From contig NZ_JBBLYU010000001.1 in NCBI RefSeq assembly GCF_037911135.1, forward strand, positions 248,001 to 312,000: a stretch of 64,000 bases of DNA. The letters are read 5' to 3'. The position numbers and the translations under genes were made by a program. The notes beneath the pieces are model-generated. The model made no database searches. It saw only the letters and a list, made by a program, of their open reading frames with translations, and was not told where the DNA came from. Below are positions 8,801 to 18,076 of the stretch, in pieces (within the stretch, counting starts at the first letter, position 1; every line of letters starts with the position of its first letter). Origin of the DNA: Phaeobacter sp. A36a-5a (GTDB lineage: Bacteria > Pseudomonadota > Alphaproteobacteria > Rhodobacterales > Rhodobacteraceae).

Positions 8801-9547
8801 ATGGAATTGCGTTTGCCCTGTCTTCGTCATGTTCTGTTATTTTCTCAACGCGCCCCTGTCAGGGCTGCGCGATGCGGCTTGCTTGGACTTGTCGCTCTGA
8901 TGTCTGTTGGCCTCACCGGGCTTGGCCCCGCCATGGCCCGCGAGACGCTGCCCGCGAAGTTCAAGATAGACGGCAATACGCTGATCTATGACACCGACGC
9001 CCAGTTTGCTGACAACGGGGATGGCACATCTCAGGAGACAGCCGGTGAGATTACGGATGATGATATCGAACCCTTCCGTGAAATCCTTGATGCGAACCCG
9101 GCCATAACACGGCTGCAGCTCAATAGCGGCGGCGGCAGCGTCTACGCAGGTGAGACGATTGCCGACATCGTTCAGGGCCACGCGCTTGACACCTGGGTGG
9201 TCGGCGAATGTATCAGCGCCTGCGTCGATATCTTTCTGGCCGGTGATCGTCGCCAGATGACGCTGGGATCAAAGATCGGCTTTCATCAGCGTGATTGGGC
9301 GCCCAAAGCGGTGCAGAGCTATTATCGCCTGTGGCGCAAGGATGAGAACTGGGCGACGCCCTTTGAGTTCGGCACCTGGATCTATCGCGACACGCAGTCG
9401 GAGGTCTTTCGGCATCTGAAGTATATGATGCAGCGCGGTGTTGATCCGGCCTTTGCGATCGAAACGTTGAAGACCGAGCCCGAGGACGTCTGGTACCCGA
9501 CCCGGTTGCGGCTGATGGCGGCCGGGGTGCTGCGCGAGAAGCCTTGA
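8801..9547 (+). CDS. Periplasmic ClpP-like/crotonase-fold protein (COG3904 type)
   Basis: The 248-residue product has an N-terminal hydrophobic export signal (GLLGLVALMSVGLTGLG, likely cut after PAMA). The body resembles ClpP-fold periplasmic proteins: LNSGGGSVYAGETIA forms the oxyanion-type glycine loop, GECISACVDIFLAG holds the candidate nucleophile serine, and KIGFHQRDW the candidate histidine. A serine protease activity is plausible but unproven. It lies alone between the metK terminator and trmB. An unusually Arg/Cys-rich stretch precedes the signal, so the start at ATG 8801 may be too far upstream, though no better in-frame start is visible. Confidence 0.8.
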   Translation: MELRLPCLRHVLLFSQRAPVRAARCGLLGLVALMSVGLTGLGPAMARETLPAKFKIDGNTLIYDTDAQFADNGDGTSQETAGEITDDDIEPFREILDANPAITRLQLNSGGGSVYAGETIADIVQGHALDTWVVGECISACVDIFLAGDRRQMTLGSKIGFHQRDWAPKAVQSYYRLWRKDENWATPFEFGTWIYRDTQSEVFRHLKYMMQRGVDPAFAIETLKTEPEDVWYPTRLRLMAAGVLREKP

Positions 9548-9652
9548 TAGGGCCTGCCCCGAACAGCATCTATTGCCGGCTGACTTGACCCAGACGCAAG
9601 CATGGGGCAGAGGGGCGGCCAGGTTTTGAACGCGCGATAGGAAAGTCTCCCG

Positions 9653-10417
9653 ATGTCTGATGACAGCAAACCCACCCAGGCGCCTACTGGCGACAGCCGG
9701 CCCAATGCGGTTGACAAACATCAGAGCGGTGCGCCCTGGCGGAACTTTTACGGGCGGCTCAAAGGCAAGCAGCTGAAAGACAGCCAGCAGCGCTACATCG
9801 ACGAAGATCTCGCCTCACTCAGCCCGGGCGCTGTTGGCTGGGACGTGAACCCCGATCGCTCCGATCTTGATCTGGCGGCGATGTTCGGAGGGCGCGATGT
9901 CTGGCTGGAAGTTGGTTTCGGCGGCGGCGAACATCTGGTGCATCAGGCGAAGTCGAACCCGGATGTCGGGATCATCGGCGCAGAACCCTATATCAACGGT
10001 GTCGCTATGCTCTTGGGCAAGATCCGCCGCGCGGGGGTGGACAATATAAAGGTCCATCACGGCGATGCACGCGACCTGATGGATGTTCTGCCGGAACAGT
10101 CGATCTCCCGTGCCTTTTTGCTCTACCCCGACCCCTGGCCTAAGGCCCGCCATCACCGTCGCCGTTTCGTGACCCAAGAGCATCTCGAGCCGCTGGCAAA
10201 ATGCCTGAAACCGGGCGCGATCTTCCGGGTGGCAACCGATATCCCCGATTATGTCCGCCAAACCATGGAAGAGGTGCCGCAGGCCGGATTCGAGTGGCTG
10301 GCAGAGGGGCCGGATGACTGGCGCGTGGCCTGGGATGACTGGATCTCGACCCGCTATGAGCAAAAGGCCCTGCGCGAAGGCCGTACGCCCCACTATATGA
10401 CCTTTCGTCGCCTCTGA
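9653..10417 (+). CDS. trmB: tRNA (guanine-N7-)-methyltransferase TrmB
   Basis: SAM-dependent methyltransferase forming m7G46 in the tRNA variable loop. Motif I is VWLEVGFGGGEHLVHQA, GAEPYINGVAML follows, and the family signature LLYPDPWPKARHHRRRF is intact; DIPDYVRQTMEEV lies in the C-terminal part. At 254 residues it has a Rhodobacterales-typical N-terminal extension of about 25 residues ahead of the RNFYGRLKGK segment. It is separated from its upstream neighbour by 105 nt with no obvious terminator. Identity is secure. Confidence 0.95.
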   Translation: MSDDSKPTQAPTGDSRPNAVDKHQSGAPWRNFYGRLKGKQLKDSQQRYIDEDLASLSPGAVGWDVNPDRSDLDLAAMFGGRDVWLEVGFGGGEHLVHQAKSNPDVGIIGAEPYINGVAMLLGKIRRAGVDNIKVHHGDARDLMDVLPEQSISRAFLLYPDPWPKARHHRRRFVTQEHLEPLAKCLKPGAIFRVATDIPDYVRQTMEEVPQAGFEWLAEGPDDWRVAWDDWISTRYEQKALREGRTPHYMTFRRL

Positions 10418-10544
10418 TCTCATTCGGCCCGCTCGACGAACACGATATTCTGCCGGGAATGGCGGCAGCGGGAAAACACGCTGGACCGAAACCGAGCGAT
10501 TGGGTAGGTCCAATTGTGAACGCTAGCATTTCGAAAGGTTCCTC

Positions 10545-11894
10545 ATGTCCGGACACGGTACGCCCATCCCGATGACCTCGCACCGCGCCGATCCGCTGAC
10601 CGGCATCGCTGAGGTTCCAGGCGACAAGTCGATTTCGCATCGCTCGCTGATCCTTGGGGCGCTGGCCGTTGGCGAGACCAAGATTTCGGGCTTGCTGGAA
10701 GGTGAGGATGTCCTGGATACAGCCAAGGCGATGCAGGCGATGGGGGCGGAGGTCATCAACCATGGTGGCGGAAACTGGTCGGTGCATGGCGTCGGCGTCG
10801 GTGGTCTGGCCGAGCCGGATCAGGTGATCGACTGCGGCAACTCCGGTACGGGCGTACGCCTGATCATGGGGGTTATGGCGACCTCTCCCATCACAGTGAC
10901 ATTTACCGGCGATGCCAGCCTCAACAAGCGGCCTATGGCGCGGGTGACCGATCCGCTGGCCCTGTTTGGTGCGCAGTCTGTTGGCCGCTCGGGCGGACGT
11001 CTGCCGATGACGATTGTCGGTGCCGCGGATCCAACCCCCGTGCGCTATACCGTTCCAGTTCCCTCGGCGCAGGTGAAATCCGCAGTCTTGCTGGCCGGTC
11101 TGAACGCACCCGGAAAGACGGTGGTGATCGAGAAAGAGGCGACCCGCGACCACTCTGAGCGCATGCTGGCAGGCTTCGGCGCCGAAATCACTGTCGAGGA
11201 TACCGATGAGGGGCGCGTTATCACGCTGACAGGACAGCCCGAATTGAAGCCGCAGGTCATTGCGGTGCCGCGTGATCCTTCCAGCGCGGCCTTCCCGGTA
11301 TGTGCTGCGTTGATCACTCCCGGATCTGATGTGCTGGTCCCCGGTATCGGCCTGAATCCGACGCGGGCGGGGCTGTTCTACACGCTTCAGGATATGGGCG
11401 CGGATCTCACCTTTGAAAACATGCGCGAAGAGGGTGGGGAGCCGGTGGCCGACCTGCGCGCACGCTATTCGCCCGAAATGAAGGGGATTGATGTTCCGCC
11501 AGAACGCGCCGCCTCGATGATCGACGAATATCCGGTTCTGTCTGTGGTGGCGTCTTTTGCCACCGGCAAAACGATGATGACCGGTGTGAAGGAGCTGCGC
11601 GTCAAGGAAAGCGACAGGATCGACGCGATGGCCCGTGGCCTGCGGGCCAACGGAGTGATGGTCGAGGAGGGCGACGACTGGTGGGCGGTCTCTGGTCTCG
11701 GTCCGGAAGGTGTGCCCGGTGGCGGCACCTGCGAGAGTTTTCTCGATCACCGCATTGCAATGTCCTTCATGGTCATGGGCATGGGAGCGCAGAAACCGGT
11801 GACGGTTGACGATGGCACGCCAATTGCCACCTCCTTTCCGATTTTCACGTCCCTGATGACCGGTTTGGGGGCACGGCTAGAGACACCGTCATGA
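10545..11894 (+). CDS. aroA: 3-phosphoshikimate 1-carboxyvinyltransferase (EPSP synthase)
   Basis: Joins shikimate-3-phosphate and phosphoenolpyruvate in aromatic amino acid synthesis. Family motifs are [15 protein letters not shown] near the N-terminus, [12 protein letters not shown], and in the C-terminal half [14 protein letters not shown] and DHRIAMSF. At 449 residues it is normal. The glycine-rich segment reads [10 protein letters not shown] do not attempt a class assignment from it. Its stop overlaps the cmk start (ATGA, 11891-11894). It feeds chorismate to the trp genes found later in the window. Confidence 0.96.
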   Translation: MSGHGTPIPMTSHRADPLTGIAEVPGDKSISHRSLILGALAVGETKISGLLEGEDVLDTAKAMQAMGAEVINHGGGNWSVHGVGVGGLAEPDQVIDCGNSGTGVRLIMGVMATSPITVTFTGDASLNKRPMARVTDPLALFGAQSVGRSGGRLPMTIVGAADPTPVRYTVPVPSAQVKSAVLLAGLNAPGKTVVIEKEATRDHSERMLAGFGAEITVEDTDEGRVITLTGQPELKPQVIAVPRDPSSAAFPVCAALITPGSDVLVPGIGLNPTRAGLFYTLQDMGADLTFENMREEGGEPVADLRARYSPEMKGIDVPPERAASMIDEYPVLSVVASFATGKTMMTGVKELRVKESDRIDAMARGLRANGVMVEEGDDWWAVSGLGPEGVPGGGTCESFLDHRIAMSFMVMGMGAQKPVTVDDGTPIATSFPIFTSLMTGLGARLETPS

Positions 11895-12496
11895 GCTTCA
11901 CGGTCGCAGTTGATGGCCCCGCTGCTGCGGGTAAGGGCACGATATCGCGGGCGGTTGCGGCTCATTTCGGCTTTGGTCACCTGGACACCGGGCTGCTCTA
12001 TCGTGCCGTTGGCGCGCGGATGCTCGCAGGTGATAAGCCGATTGAGGCCGCGCTTGCGCTGCTGCCTGAGGATCTTGAGCGCCCTGAACTGCGTACGGCA
12101 CAGGTGGCCCAGGCCGCCTCAAAGGTTGCTGTGATCCCTGAAGTGCGCGCGGCCTTGGTCGATTTTCAACGCGCCTTTGCCCGTCGGGCTGGCGGCGCGG
12201 TGCTGGACGGGCGGGACATCGGCACCGTGATCTGCCCGCGTGCGCAGGCAAAGCTTTTCGTGACGGCAAGCGCCGAAGTGCGCGCGCAGCGACGTTTGCA
12301 GGAGCTGATGGCTGCTGGAAACCCCACCAGCTTTGCCGAGGTGCTGGAAGATGTGAAGGCCCGCGATGCACGCGACACAAACCGTTCCGAGTCGCCTCTG
12401 AAACCTGCCAGCGATGCGGTGATCCTGGACACCAGCGCGTTGAGCATCGAGGAAGCTGTGGCGATGGCCATTGCAGCCATTGAGGCACGCCGCTAG
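11891..12496 (+). CDS. cmk: (d)CMP kinase
   Basis: Phosphorylates CMP and dCMP for nucleotide synthesis. The 201-residue protein starts with [20 protein letters not shown], whose GPAAAGKGT is the P-loop, and contains [20 protein letters not shown] and [15 protein letters not shown], the CMP-binding and lid segments. It overlaps aroA by four bases, a common aroA-cmk-rpsA arrangement in alphaproteobacteria. A hairpin with a T-rich tail lies 250 nt downstream, before rpsA. Confidence 0.95.
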   Translation: MSFTVAVDGPAAAGKGTISRAVAAHFGFGHLDTGLLYRAVGARMLAGDKPIEAALALLPEDLERPELRTAQVAQAASKVAVIPEVRAALVDFQRAFARRAGGAVLDGRDIGTVICPRAQAKLFVTASAEVRAQRRLQELMAAGNPTSFAEVLEDVKARDARDTNRSESPLKPASDAVILDTSALSIEEAVAMAIAAIEARR

Positions 12497-12670
12497 CGGC
12501 CGTTGGCAATCCCTAATCCGCAGTTTGCAGGGCAGATCAGATAGCCATGTCACGGCGATAAGCCGCTGTTGCGTCCCATGGCAGAGCGAAACCTCGCGTG
12601 TTTTTGCTCGTTCCAGCGGTTATTGTCGGTGTGCCGGCCCGTCCTTTGCGGAGATTTATGACGGTTTCCC

Positions 12671-12699
12671 TTGCGCCGAAGGGGGAATCCGCATACTAA
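12671..12699 (+). promoter_or_regulatory. Candidate sigma-70 promoter in the cmk-rpsA gap
   Basis: TTGCGC (12671-12676) and TACTAA (12694-12699) are spaced by 17 bp. The match to consensus is moderate. If real, the rpsA transcript would carry a leader of about 180 nt that includes the hairpin at 12749-12770. Confidence 0.3.
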
Positions 12700-12748
12700 G
12701 CGCGCTGTCACTATAGAGGCGGTTAACGCACGGGCGGCATTCTGAGCA

Positions 12749-12780
12749 GGGTCGGGGCATACCTCGGCCCTTTGTGTTTG
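12749..12780 (+). terminator. Hairpin with T-rich tail before rpsA
   Basis: GGGTCGGGG (12749-12757) pairs with CCTCGGCCC (12762-12770) with two G-T pairs and a four-base loop, followed by TTTGTGTTT. It can end the aroA-cmk transcript, or act as an attenuator if rpsA transcription begins upstream. A 12-bp perfect palindrome GTCTGATCAGAC follows at 12780-12791. Confidence 0.65.
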
Positions 12781-12888
12781 TCTGATCAGACCGGCATGTG
12801 CTGCGCCTCATACGGACCAATCTTCAAGACCGGCGGAGACAACCGCCCGGCCAGATAAAACCGATTTGTAAAGGAAACCTGAGACCAC

Positions 12889-14568
12889 ATGGCTCAAGAC
12901 ACATCGATGGAGGAATTCGAAGCCCTCCTGAACGAAAGCTTCGAAATGGACACACCCGAAGAAGGGTCTGTCGTAAAAGGCAAGGTCATCGCAATCGAAG
13001 CGGGCCAGGCCATCATCGACGTCGGCTACAAAATGGAAGGCCGCGTTGAGCTTAAAGAATTCGCAAACCCTGGCGAAGCTCCCGAAATCTCTGTTGGCGA
13101 CGAAGTAGAAGTCTTCCTGCGCGCTGCTGAGAACGCCCGTGGCGAAGCAGTTATCTCCCGCGAGATGGCCCGCCGCGAAGAAGCATGGGATCGCCTGGAA
13201 AAAGCATACGCAGACGACCAGCGCGTCGAAGGTGCGATCTTCGGTCGTGTCAAAGGCGGCTTCACCGTCGATCTGGGCGGCGCAGTTGCATTCCTGCCCG
13301 GTTCGCAGGTTGACGTGCGCCCCGTGCGCGACGCTGGCCCGCTGATGGGTCTGAAGCAGCCGTTCCAGATCCTGAAGATGGATCGTCGTCGTGGCAACAT
13401 CGTTGTGTCCCGCCGTGCGATCCTCGAAGAGTCCCGCGCCGAGCAGCGCGCCGAAGTTATCGGCAACCTGTCCGAAGGCCAGGCAGTGGACGGTGTCGTC
13501 AAGAACATCACCGAATACGGTGCGTTTGTTGACCTGGGCGGCGTTGACGGCCTGCTGCACGTCACCGACATGGCATGGCGCCGTGTGAACCACCCCTCCG
13601 AGATCCTGTCGATCGGCGAAACCGTCAAGGTTCAGGTCATCAAGATCAACAAAGACACCCACCGCATCAGCCTCGGCATGAAGCAGCTGCAGGAAGATCC
13701 GTGGGATCTGGTTGGCGCCAAGTACCCGCTGTCCTCCGTGCACAAGGGTCGCGTCACCAACATCACCGATTACGGTGCATTTGTTGAGCTGGAGCCGGGT
13801 GTCGAAGGTCTGGTTCACGTCTCCGAGATGTCCTGGACCAAGAAGAACGTCCACCCGGGCAAGATCGTCTCAACTTCCCAGGAAGTCGACGTCATGGTTC
13901 TGGAAATCGACGGTGCCAAGCGCCGCGTGTCTCTGGGCCTCAAGCAGACCATGCGCAACCCGTGGGAAGTCTTTGCTGAGACTCACCCGGAGGGCACCCA
14001 GGTCGAAGGCGAAGTCAAGAACATCACCGAATTCGGTCTGTTCATTGGCCTCGACGGCGACATCGACGGCATGGTTCACCTCTCCGACCTCAGCTGGGAC
14101 GAGCGCGGCGAAGACGCGATTCAGAACTACCGCAAAGGCGACATGGTTTCGGCCGTTGTTTCCGAAGTGGATGTCGAGAAAGAGCGTATCTCGCTGTCGA
14201 TCAAAGCCCTGGGCGGCGACAAGTTCGCAGAAGCCGTGGGCGGCGTGAAGCGCGGCTCCATCGTGACCGTGAACGTCACCGCCATCGAAGAAGGCGGCAT
14301 CGAAGTGGAATACGAAGGCATGAAGTCCTTCATCCGCCGCTCCGATCTGTCGCGTGACCGTGCCGAACAGCGCCCTGAGCGCTTCTCGGTTGGTGACAAG
14401 GTTGATGTGCGCGTGACCAACGTGGACAGCAAGACCCGCCGTCTGGGCCTGTCGATCAAAGCACGCGAAATCGCGGAAGAAAAAGAAGCTGTCGAACAGT
14501 ACGGCTCCTCGGATTCCGGCGCATCGCTGGGCGATATCCTCGGCGCAGCGCTGAAAACAGGCGACTGA
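12889..14568 (+). CDS. rpsA: 30S ribosomal protein S1
   Basis: RNA-binding ribosomal protein that recruits mRNAs with weak ribosome sites. The 559 residues hold six S1 OB-fold domains, with recurrent ITEYGAFVDLGGVDGLLHVTD, ITDYGAFVELEPGVEGLVHVSE and ITEFGLFIGLDGDIDGMVHLSD segments in domains 3-5. ATG 12889 follows AAAGGAAACC. Codon choice is noticeably biased toward C-ending codons, as expected for a highly expressed gene. It is followed by a strong terminator at 14600. The cmk-rpsA-ihfB order is typical of Proteobacteria. Confidence 0.98.
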   Translation: MAQDTSMEEFEALLNESFEMDTPEEGSVVKGKVIAIEAGQAIIDVGYKMEGRVELKEFANPGEAPEISVGDEVEVFLRAAENARGEAVISREMARREEAWDRLEKAYADDQRVEGAIFGRVKGGFTVDLGGAVAFLPGSQVDVRPVRDAGPLMGLKQPFQILKMDRRRGNIVVSRRAILEESRAEQRAEVIGNLSEGQAVDGVVKNITEYGAFVDLGGVDGLLHVTDMAWRRVNHPSEILSIGETVKVQVIKINKDTHRISLGMKQLQEDPWDLVGAKYPLSSVHKGRVTNITDYGAFVELEPGVEGLVHVSEMSWTKKNVHPGKIVSTSQEVDVMVLEIDGAKRRVSLGLKQTMRNPWEVFAETHPEGTQVEGEVKNITEFGLFIGLDGDIDGMVHLSDLSWDERGEDAIQNYRKGDMVSAVVSEVDVEKERISLSIKALGGDKFAEAVGGVKRGSIVTVNVTAIEEGGIEVEYEGMKSFIRRSDLSRDRAEQRPERFSVGDKVDVRVTNVDSKTRRLGLSIKAREIAEEKEAVEQYGSSDSGASLGDILGAALKTGD

Positions 14569-14599
14569 TTTCAGCAGCCAGCCTAGGCTGACGAGTATG

Positions 14600-14636
14600 A
14601 ACGGTCCTGCCCTGTTGGGTGGGGCCGTTTCTTTTT
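14600..14636 (+). terminator. Rho-independent terminator of rpsA
   Basis: AACGGTCCTGCCC pairs with GGGTGGGGCCGTT (13 pairs including G-T pairs) around a TGTT loop, and the T-rich tail TTCTTTTT follows. Confidence 0.92.
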
Positions 14637-14909
14637 GTCGCAGGCCAATCGTCTCTCCCGTGGCGGCAGGCGGGGGGAAAACACCGCCGGGCCTGACTGC
14701 GAATCACAAAATCTGTCCCCACCCTTGCAGATGAATCCGGCGTGCCCCATCTCTGCTTTGTGGGTGAAAGCCGCCTGAACGAGCCTAATGATAGGCAAAC
14801 GCTGACTTATTTGCGGGGCAGGCCCGTATCCACTGTTCCCGGTTTGAGGTTTTGTACCTATAGTCGGTGGATAGAAACTGTGCCTAGCTTGGCTTGGGAG
14901 GGCCGAGAG

Positions 14910-15194
14910 ATGATCCGCTCGGAATTGATCCAGAAGATTGCAGACGAAAACCCGCACCTGTATCAGCGTGATGTGGAGCGGATCGTGAATACCGTGTTCG
15001 AAGAGGTGACCGACGCAATGGCGCGCGGTGATCGTGTGGAGCTGCGGGGCTTTGGCGCCTTTTCGGTGAAACAGCGGGATGCGCGGGTTGGTCGCAATCC
15101 CCGTACCGGCGAAACGGTCCATGTTGAAGAAAAACACGTGCCGTTCTTCAAGACAGGTAAACTCTTGAGGGATCGCCTGAACGGAAAAGCCTGA
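14910..15194 (+). CDS. ihfB: Integration host factor subunit beta
   Basis: DNA-bending nucleoid protein that forms a heterodimer with IhfA. The 94 residues include the HU/IHF signature [22 protein letters not shown] and the beta-arm proline region. ATG 14910 ([17 protein letters not shown]) fits the family; the frame is open further upstream without matching sequence. The stop overlaps the next gene (TGATG at 15192-15196). The 14637-14909 stretch upstream shows no other gene and should hold the promoter. Confidence 0.95.
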   Translation: MIRSELIQKIADENPHLYQRDVERIVNTVFEEVTDAMARGDRVELRGFGAFSVKQRDARVGRNPRTGETVHVEEKHVPFFKTGKLLRDRLNGKA

Positions 15195-15544
15195 TGCGCT
15201 ATATTCGCTATGCCTATCTTGGGGTGATTGCTATCGCTCTTATCTCTGTTTCTTTGGCGAATCGGGGGCTGGTTGAACTCAAACTGATGCCCACGGCTTT
15301 TGCCGAACTTCTGGGATATAATTTTCAGATCACGTTGCCGCTGTTTGTGGTGGTTCTGGGTGGCATTGCGGTTGGATTGATCATCGGCTTCATCATCGAA
15401 TGGCTGCGTGAACACAAACATCGCCGCGAAGCAGATCTGAAGGCTCGCGAGGCGAAGAAGCTCTCGCGCGAGGTCAATCGCCTGAAGAAGCAGAAACACG
15501 AGGGCAAGGACGAGGTCCTCGCTATTCTCGACGAAGCGAGCTGA
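15194..15544 (+). CDS. lapA: LapA-family (DUF1049) membrane protein
   Basis: A 116-residue inner-membrane protein with two hydrophobic segments (about residues 5-22 and 42-66) and a long charged C-terminal helix (HKHRREADLKAREAKK) likely to form a coiled coil. E. coli LapA/YciS acts with LapB in lipopolysaccharide assembly. Here lapA follows ihfB with a one-base overlap and precedes trpF by six bases; no lapB lies beside it. The family call rests on topology, size and position, and the functional link to LPS is inference. Confidence 0.8.
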   Translation: MRYIRYAYLGVIAIALISVSLANRGLVELKLMPTAFAELLGYNFQITLPLFVVVLGGIAVGLIIGFIIEWLREHKHRREADLKAREAKKLSREVNRLKKQKHEGKDEVLAILDEAS

Positions 15545-15550
15545 CGCCCC

Positions 15551-16201
15551 ATGGACATTCGGGTCAAGATCTGTGGGCTGAAAACGCCGGGCGACATCGC
15601 GGCTGCGGCTGAGGCGGGCGCCGCCTATATTGGTTTCAACTTCTTTCCGAAATCCCCCCGGTCTGTTACCCCGCAGGAGGCGGCAGTACTTGCTGTTGAG
15701 GCGCCGATGGGCTTGTGCAAGGTCGCGTTGGTGGTCAATCCGGATGACGCCCTGCTGGATGAAATCACCAGTGTTGTACCATTGGACATGATTCAGTTGC
15801 ACGGGCAGGAAACGCCGGAGCGGGTTGCGCAGGTCAAAGCACGCTACGGCCTGCCGGTGATGAAGGTTCTAGGAGTCTCGAATGCTGAGGATATCCAGGG
15901 GATCGAAGTCTACGAATCCGTTGCGGACCAGATTCTCGTCGATGCCAAGGCGCCGAAGGGGGCCGTTCTTCCCGGCGGCAATGGGGTCATCTTTGACTGG
16001 GGTCTGCTGGCGCGCAAGAAATACTGGCGGCGGCCCTGGATGCTGGCAGGCGGCTTGACGCCTGAGAATGTCGCCGAGGCGATCCGGGTCACCGGCGCGC
16101 GTCAGGTCGATGTGGCCTCCGGTGCAGAGAGCACGGTTGGCGTGAAGGATCCGGCCCGCATTCGTGCATTCTGTGAAGCCGCCGGTGCGCCACGCCGCTG
16201 A
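15551..16201 (+). CDS. trpF: Phosphoribosylanthranilate isomerase
   Basis: TIM-barrel enzyme of tryptophan synthesis converting phosphoribosylanthranilate to Cd[14 protein letters not shown] at the N-terminus carries the catalytic cysteine, [14 protein letters not shown] binds phosphate, and [17 protein letters not shown] holds the catalytic aspartate. [12 protein letters not shown] and DVASGAE complete the barrel. At 216 residues it is normal. It starts six bases after lapA, so ihfB-lapA-trpF-trpB may be one transcript; trpB follows after 135 nt. Confidence 0.96.
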   Translation: MDIRVKICGLKTPGDIAAAAEAGAAYIGFNFFPKSPRSVTPQEAAVLAVEAPMGLCKVALVVNPDDALLDEITSVVPLDMIQLHGQETPERVAQVKARYGLPVMKVLGVSNAEDIQGIEVYESVADQILVDAKAPKGAVLPGGNGVIFDWGLLARKKYWRRPWMLAGGLTPENVAEAIRVTGARQVDVASGAESTVGVKDPARIRAFCEAAGAPRR

Positions 16202-16336
16202 GCGGCACCTTGGCTCCGGCGATCCAACACCAGCGCCGCGACATTGCGCATCAGCCTCGATAATCCGCTGCACCTCTCTTTACCCGGGGCAGGCTGCGCT
16301 ATACTCATATCGAGCGCCGCGAAGAAGGAAAGAACC

Positions 16337-17590
16337 ATGGCCGAAGATCTATTCAACAGCTTCATGAACGGTCCTGACGAACAGGGACGGTTTGGTATTT
16401 TCGGGGGACGGTTTGTCAGCGAGACCCTGATGCCGCTGATCCTCAGCCTGGAAGAGGAGTATGATCGCGCCAAGGATGATCCAAGTTTCTGGGCGGAGAT
16501 GGATGACCTTTGGAAGAACTATGTGGGTCGCCCCAGCCCGCTCTATTTCGCCGAGCGGTTGACGGACCATCTCGGCGGTGCCAAGGTTTATCTGAAGCGT
16601 GATGAGCTGAACCACACTGGCGCGCATAAGATCAACAATGTTCTGGGGCAGATCCTGCTCGCCCGCCGCATGGGCAAGAACCGGATCATCGCCGAGACGG
16701 GCGCCGGGCAGCATGGTGTTGCAACAGCAACGGTCTGCGCTAAGTTCGGCCTGAAATGCGTGGTCTATATGGGCGCTCATGATGTGCAGCGTCAGGCGCC
16801 CAATGTCTTCCGTATGCGGCTTCTGGGTGCTGAGGTGATCCCGGTCACCTCGGGGCGTGGAACGCTGAAAGATGCCATGAATGACGCGCTGCGCGACTGG
16901 GTGACCAACGTCCACGACACCTTTTACTGCATCGGGACGGTGGCTGGCCCACACCCCTATCCGGCGATGGTGCGCGACTTCCAGGCGGTGATCGGCAAAG
17001 AGGTCCGCTGGCAGCTCGCGGAGCAGGAGGGGGAGGGTCGCCTGCCTGACACTGTGATTGCGGCCATCGGTGGCGGATCGAACGCCATGGGCCTGTTCTA
17101 CCCCTTCCTTGATGACAAATCGGTCAACATCATCGGGGTCGAGGCCGGCGGCAAGGGGGTTGACGAGAAGATGCAGCATTGCGCATCTCTAACTGGCGGT
17201 CGCCCGGGGGTGCTTCACGGCAACCGAACCTACCTGTTGCAGGACGACGACGGGCAGATCCTTGAGGGCTTTTCGATCTCTGCCGGACTGGACTACCCGG
17301 GGATCGGGCCGGAACACGCCTGGCTGAATGATATCGGCCGCGCCGACTACGTCTCCATCACCGATAAGGAGGCGCTGGAAGCGTTTCAGCTGTCCTGTGC
17401 GCTGGAGGGGATCATCCCGGCGCTTGAGCCAAGCCATGCACTGGCGCATGTGATGAAGATCGCACCGGATCTGCCAAAAGACCATATCATCGTGATGAAC
17501 ATGTGTGGTCGTGGCGACAAGGATATCTTTACCGTCGCCCGTCACCTCGGCTTTGACATGTCTGACACCGAAGGCCGCGACAGCGACTGA
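16337..17590 (+). CDS. trpB: Tryptophan synthase beta chain
   Basis: PLP enzyme joining indole and serine. Family hallmarks include [37 protein letters not shown] with the PLP lysine, [16 protein letters not shown] and GGGSNAMG for phosphate binding. The frame opens at 16244, but ATG 16337 with GAAGGAAAG upstream matches known N-termini and gives 417 residues. Its partner trpA lies on the opposite strand about 5 kb away, so the alpha and beta subunits are not co-transcribed here. Confidence 0.97.
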   Translation: MAEDLFNSFMNGPDEQGRFGIFGGRFVSETLMPLILSLEEEYDRAKDDPSFWAEMDDLWKNYVGRPSPLYFAERLTDHLGGAKVYLKRDELNHTGAHKINNVLGQILLARRMGKNRIIAETGAGQHGVATATVCAKFGLKCVVYMGAHDVQRQAPNVFRMRLLGAEVIPVTSGRGTLKDAMNDALRDWVTNVHDTFYCIGTVAGPHPYPAMVRDFQAVIGKEVRWQLAEQEGEGRLPDTVIAAIGGGSNAMGLFYPFLDDKSVNIIGVEAGGKGVDEKMQHCASLTGGRPGVLHGNRTYLLQDDDGQILEGFSISAGLDYPGIGPEHAWLNDIGRADYVSITDKEALEAFQLSCALEGIIPALEPSHALAHVMKIAPDLPKDHIIVMNMCGRGDKDIFTVARHLGFDMSDTEGRDSD

Positions 17591-17618
17591 ACCTGCCACA
17601 ATGCGCGAATAATCAAGA

Positions 17619-17650
17619 AAAAGGCGCCTCGCATCGCGGGCGCCTTTATT
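17619..17650. terminator. Bidirectional terminator between trpB and the DUF2237 gene
   Basis: AAGGCGCC (17621-17628) and GGCGCCTT (17639-17646) form a perfect 8-bp stem flanked by an A run on the left and T-rich sequence on the right, serving trpB on plus and the convergent operon on minus. Confidence 0.85.
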
Positions 17651-17683
17651 CGTGGCTCTAGGCTCGCAGGCGGTTCGCTGCGC

Positions 17684-18067
17684 CTAAGAGGTTTCCCCTG
17701 ATGCAGCATGGTTTTTCAGCACGCTGAGCGGAACGATCTCCAAAGCACGCTTATGTGTCGCCGCAAGGTTGACCTGTGGTGCGCAACCTTCGTCAGCCGC
17801 CTGAAGGAAACGCGCGGCACAAAGGCACCAGCTGTCCCCGGCCTTCAGCCCGGCAAAGCCGAATTCGGGGCGCGGTGTGGAGAGGTCATTGCCGACGTAT
17901 TTGGAATAGGCCAGAAACTCATCCGTCATCACCGCGCAGACCGTATGGCTGCCCTGATCCTGCGCGCAGGTGTTGCAATGGCCGTCACGAAAGAACCCGG
18001 TCATCGGAGCGGTGGAACAGGAGGCCAGGGCTCTCCCGAATACGTTTATGCTGTCGTCTTGGTCCAT
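17684..18067 (-). CDS. DUF2237 family protein
   Basis: A 127-residue cysteine-rich protein of unknown function. The family pattern is clear: NVFGRALASCSTAPMTGFFR, then DGHCNTCAQDQGSHTVCAVM and LKAGDSWCLCAARFLQA. The conserved cysteines could bind metal or form disulfides, but no activity is known to me. It begins nine bases after the serine hydrolase stop with GGATC as ribosome site, so both are probably one transcription unit ending at the shared terminator at 17619. Confidence 0.88.
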   Translation of the reverse strand: MDQDDSINVFGRALASCSTAPMTGFFRDGHCNTCAQDQGSHTVCAVMTDEFLAYSKYVGNDLSTPRPEFGFAGLKAGDSWCLCAARFLQAADEGCAPQVNLAATHKRALEIVPLSVLKNHAASGETS

Positions 18068-18076
18068 GGTCGGATC

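Noticed and set aside
10140-11750. A 536-codon open frame on the minus strand opposite trmB and aroA
   Set aside because: It lies fully opposite two secure genes, has no family motif and a His/Arg/Gly-rich composition typical of antisense frames in GC-rich DNA.
12808-13854. A 348-codon open frame on the minus strand opposite rpsA
   Set aside because: Shadow of the strongly codon-biased rpsA gene; no independent support.
16202-16336. A trp attenuator or leader peptide before trpB
   Set aside because: No short frame with tandem tryptophan codons and no alternative hairpins were seen.
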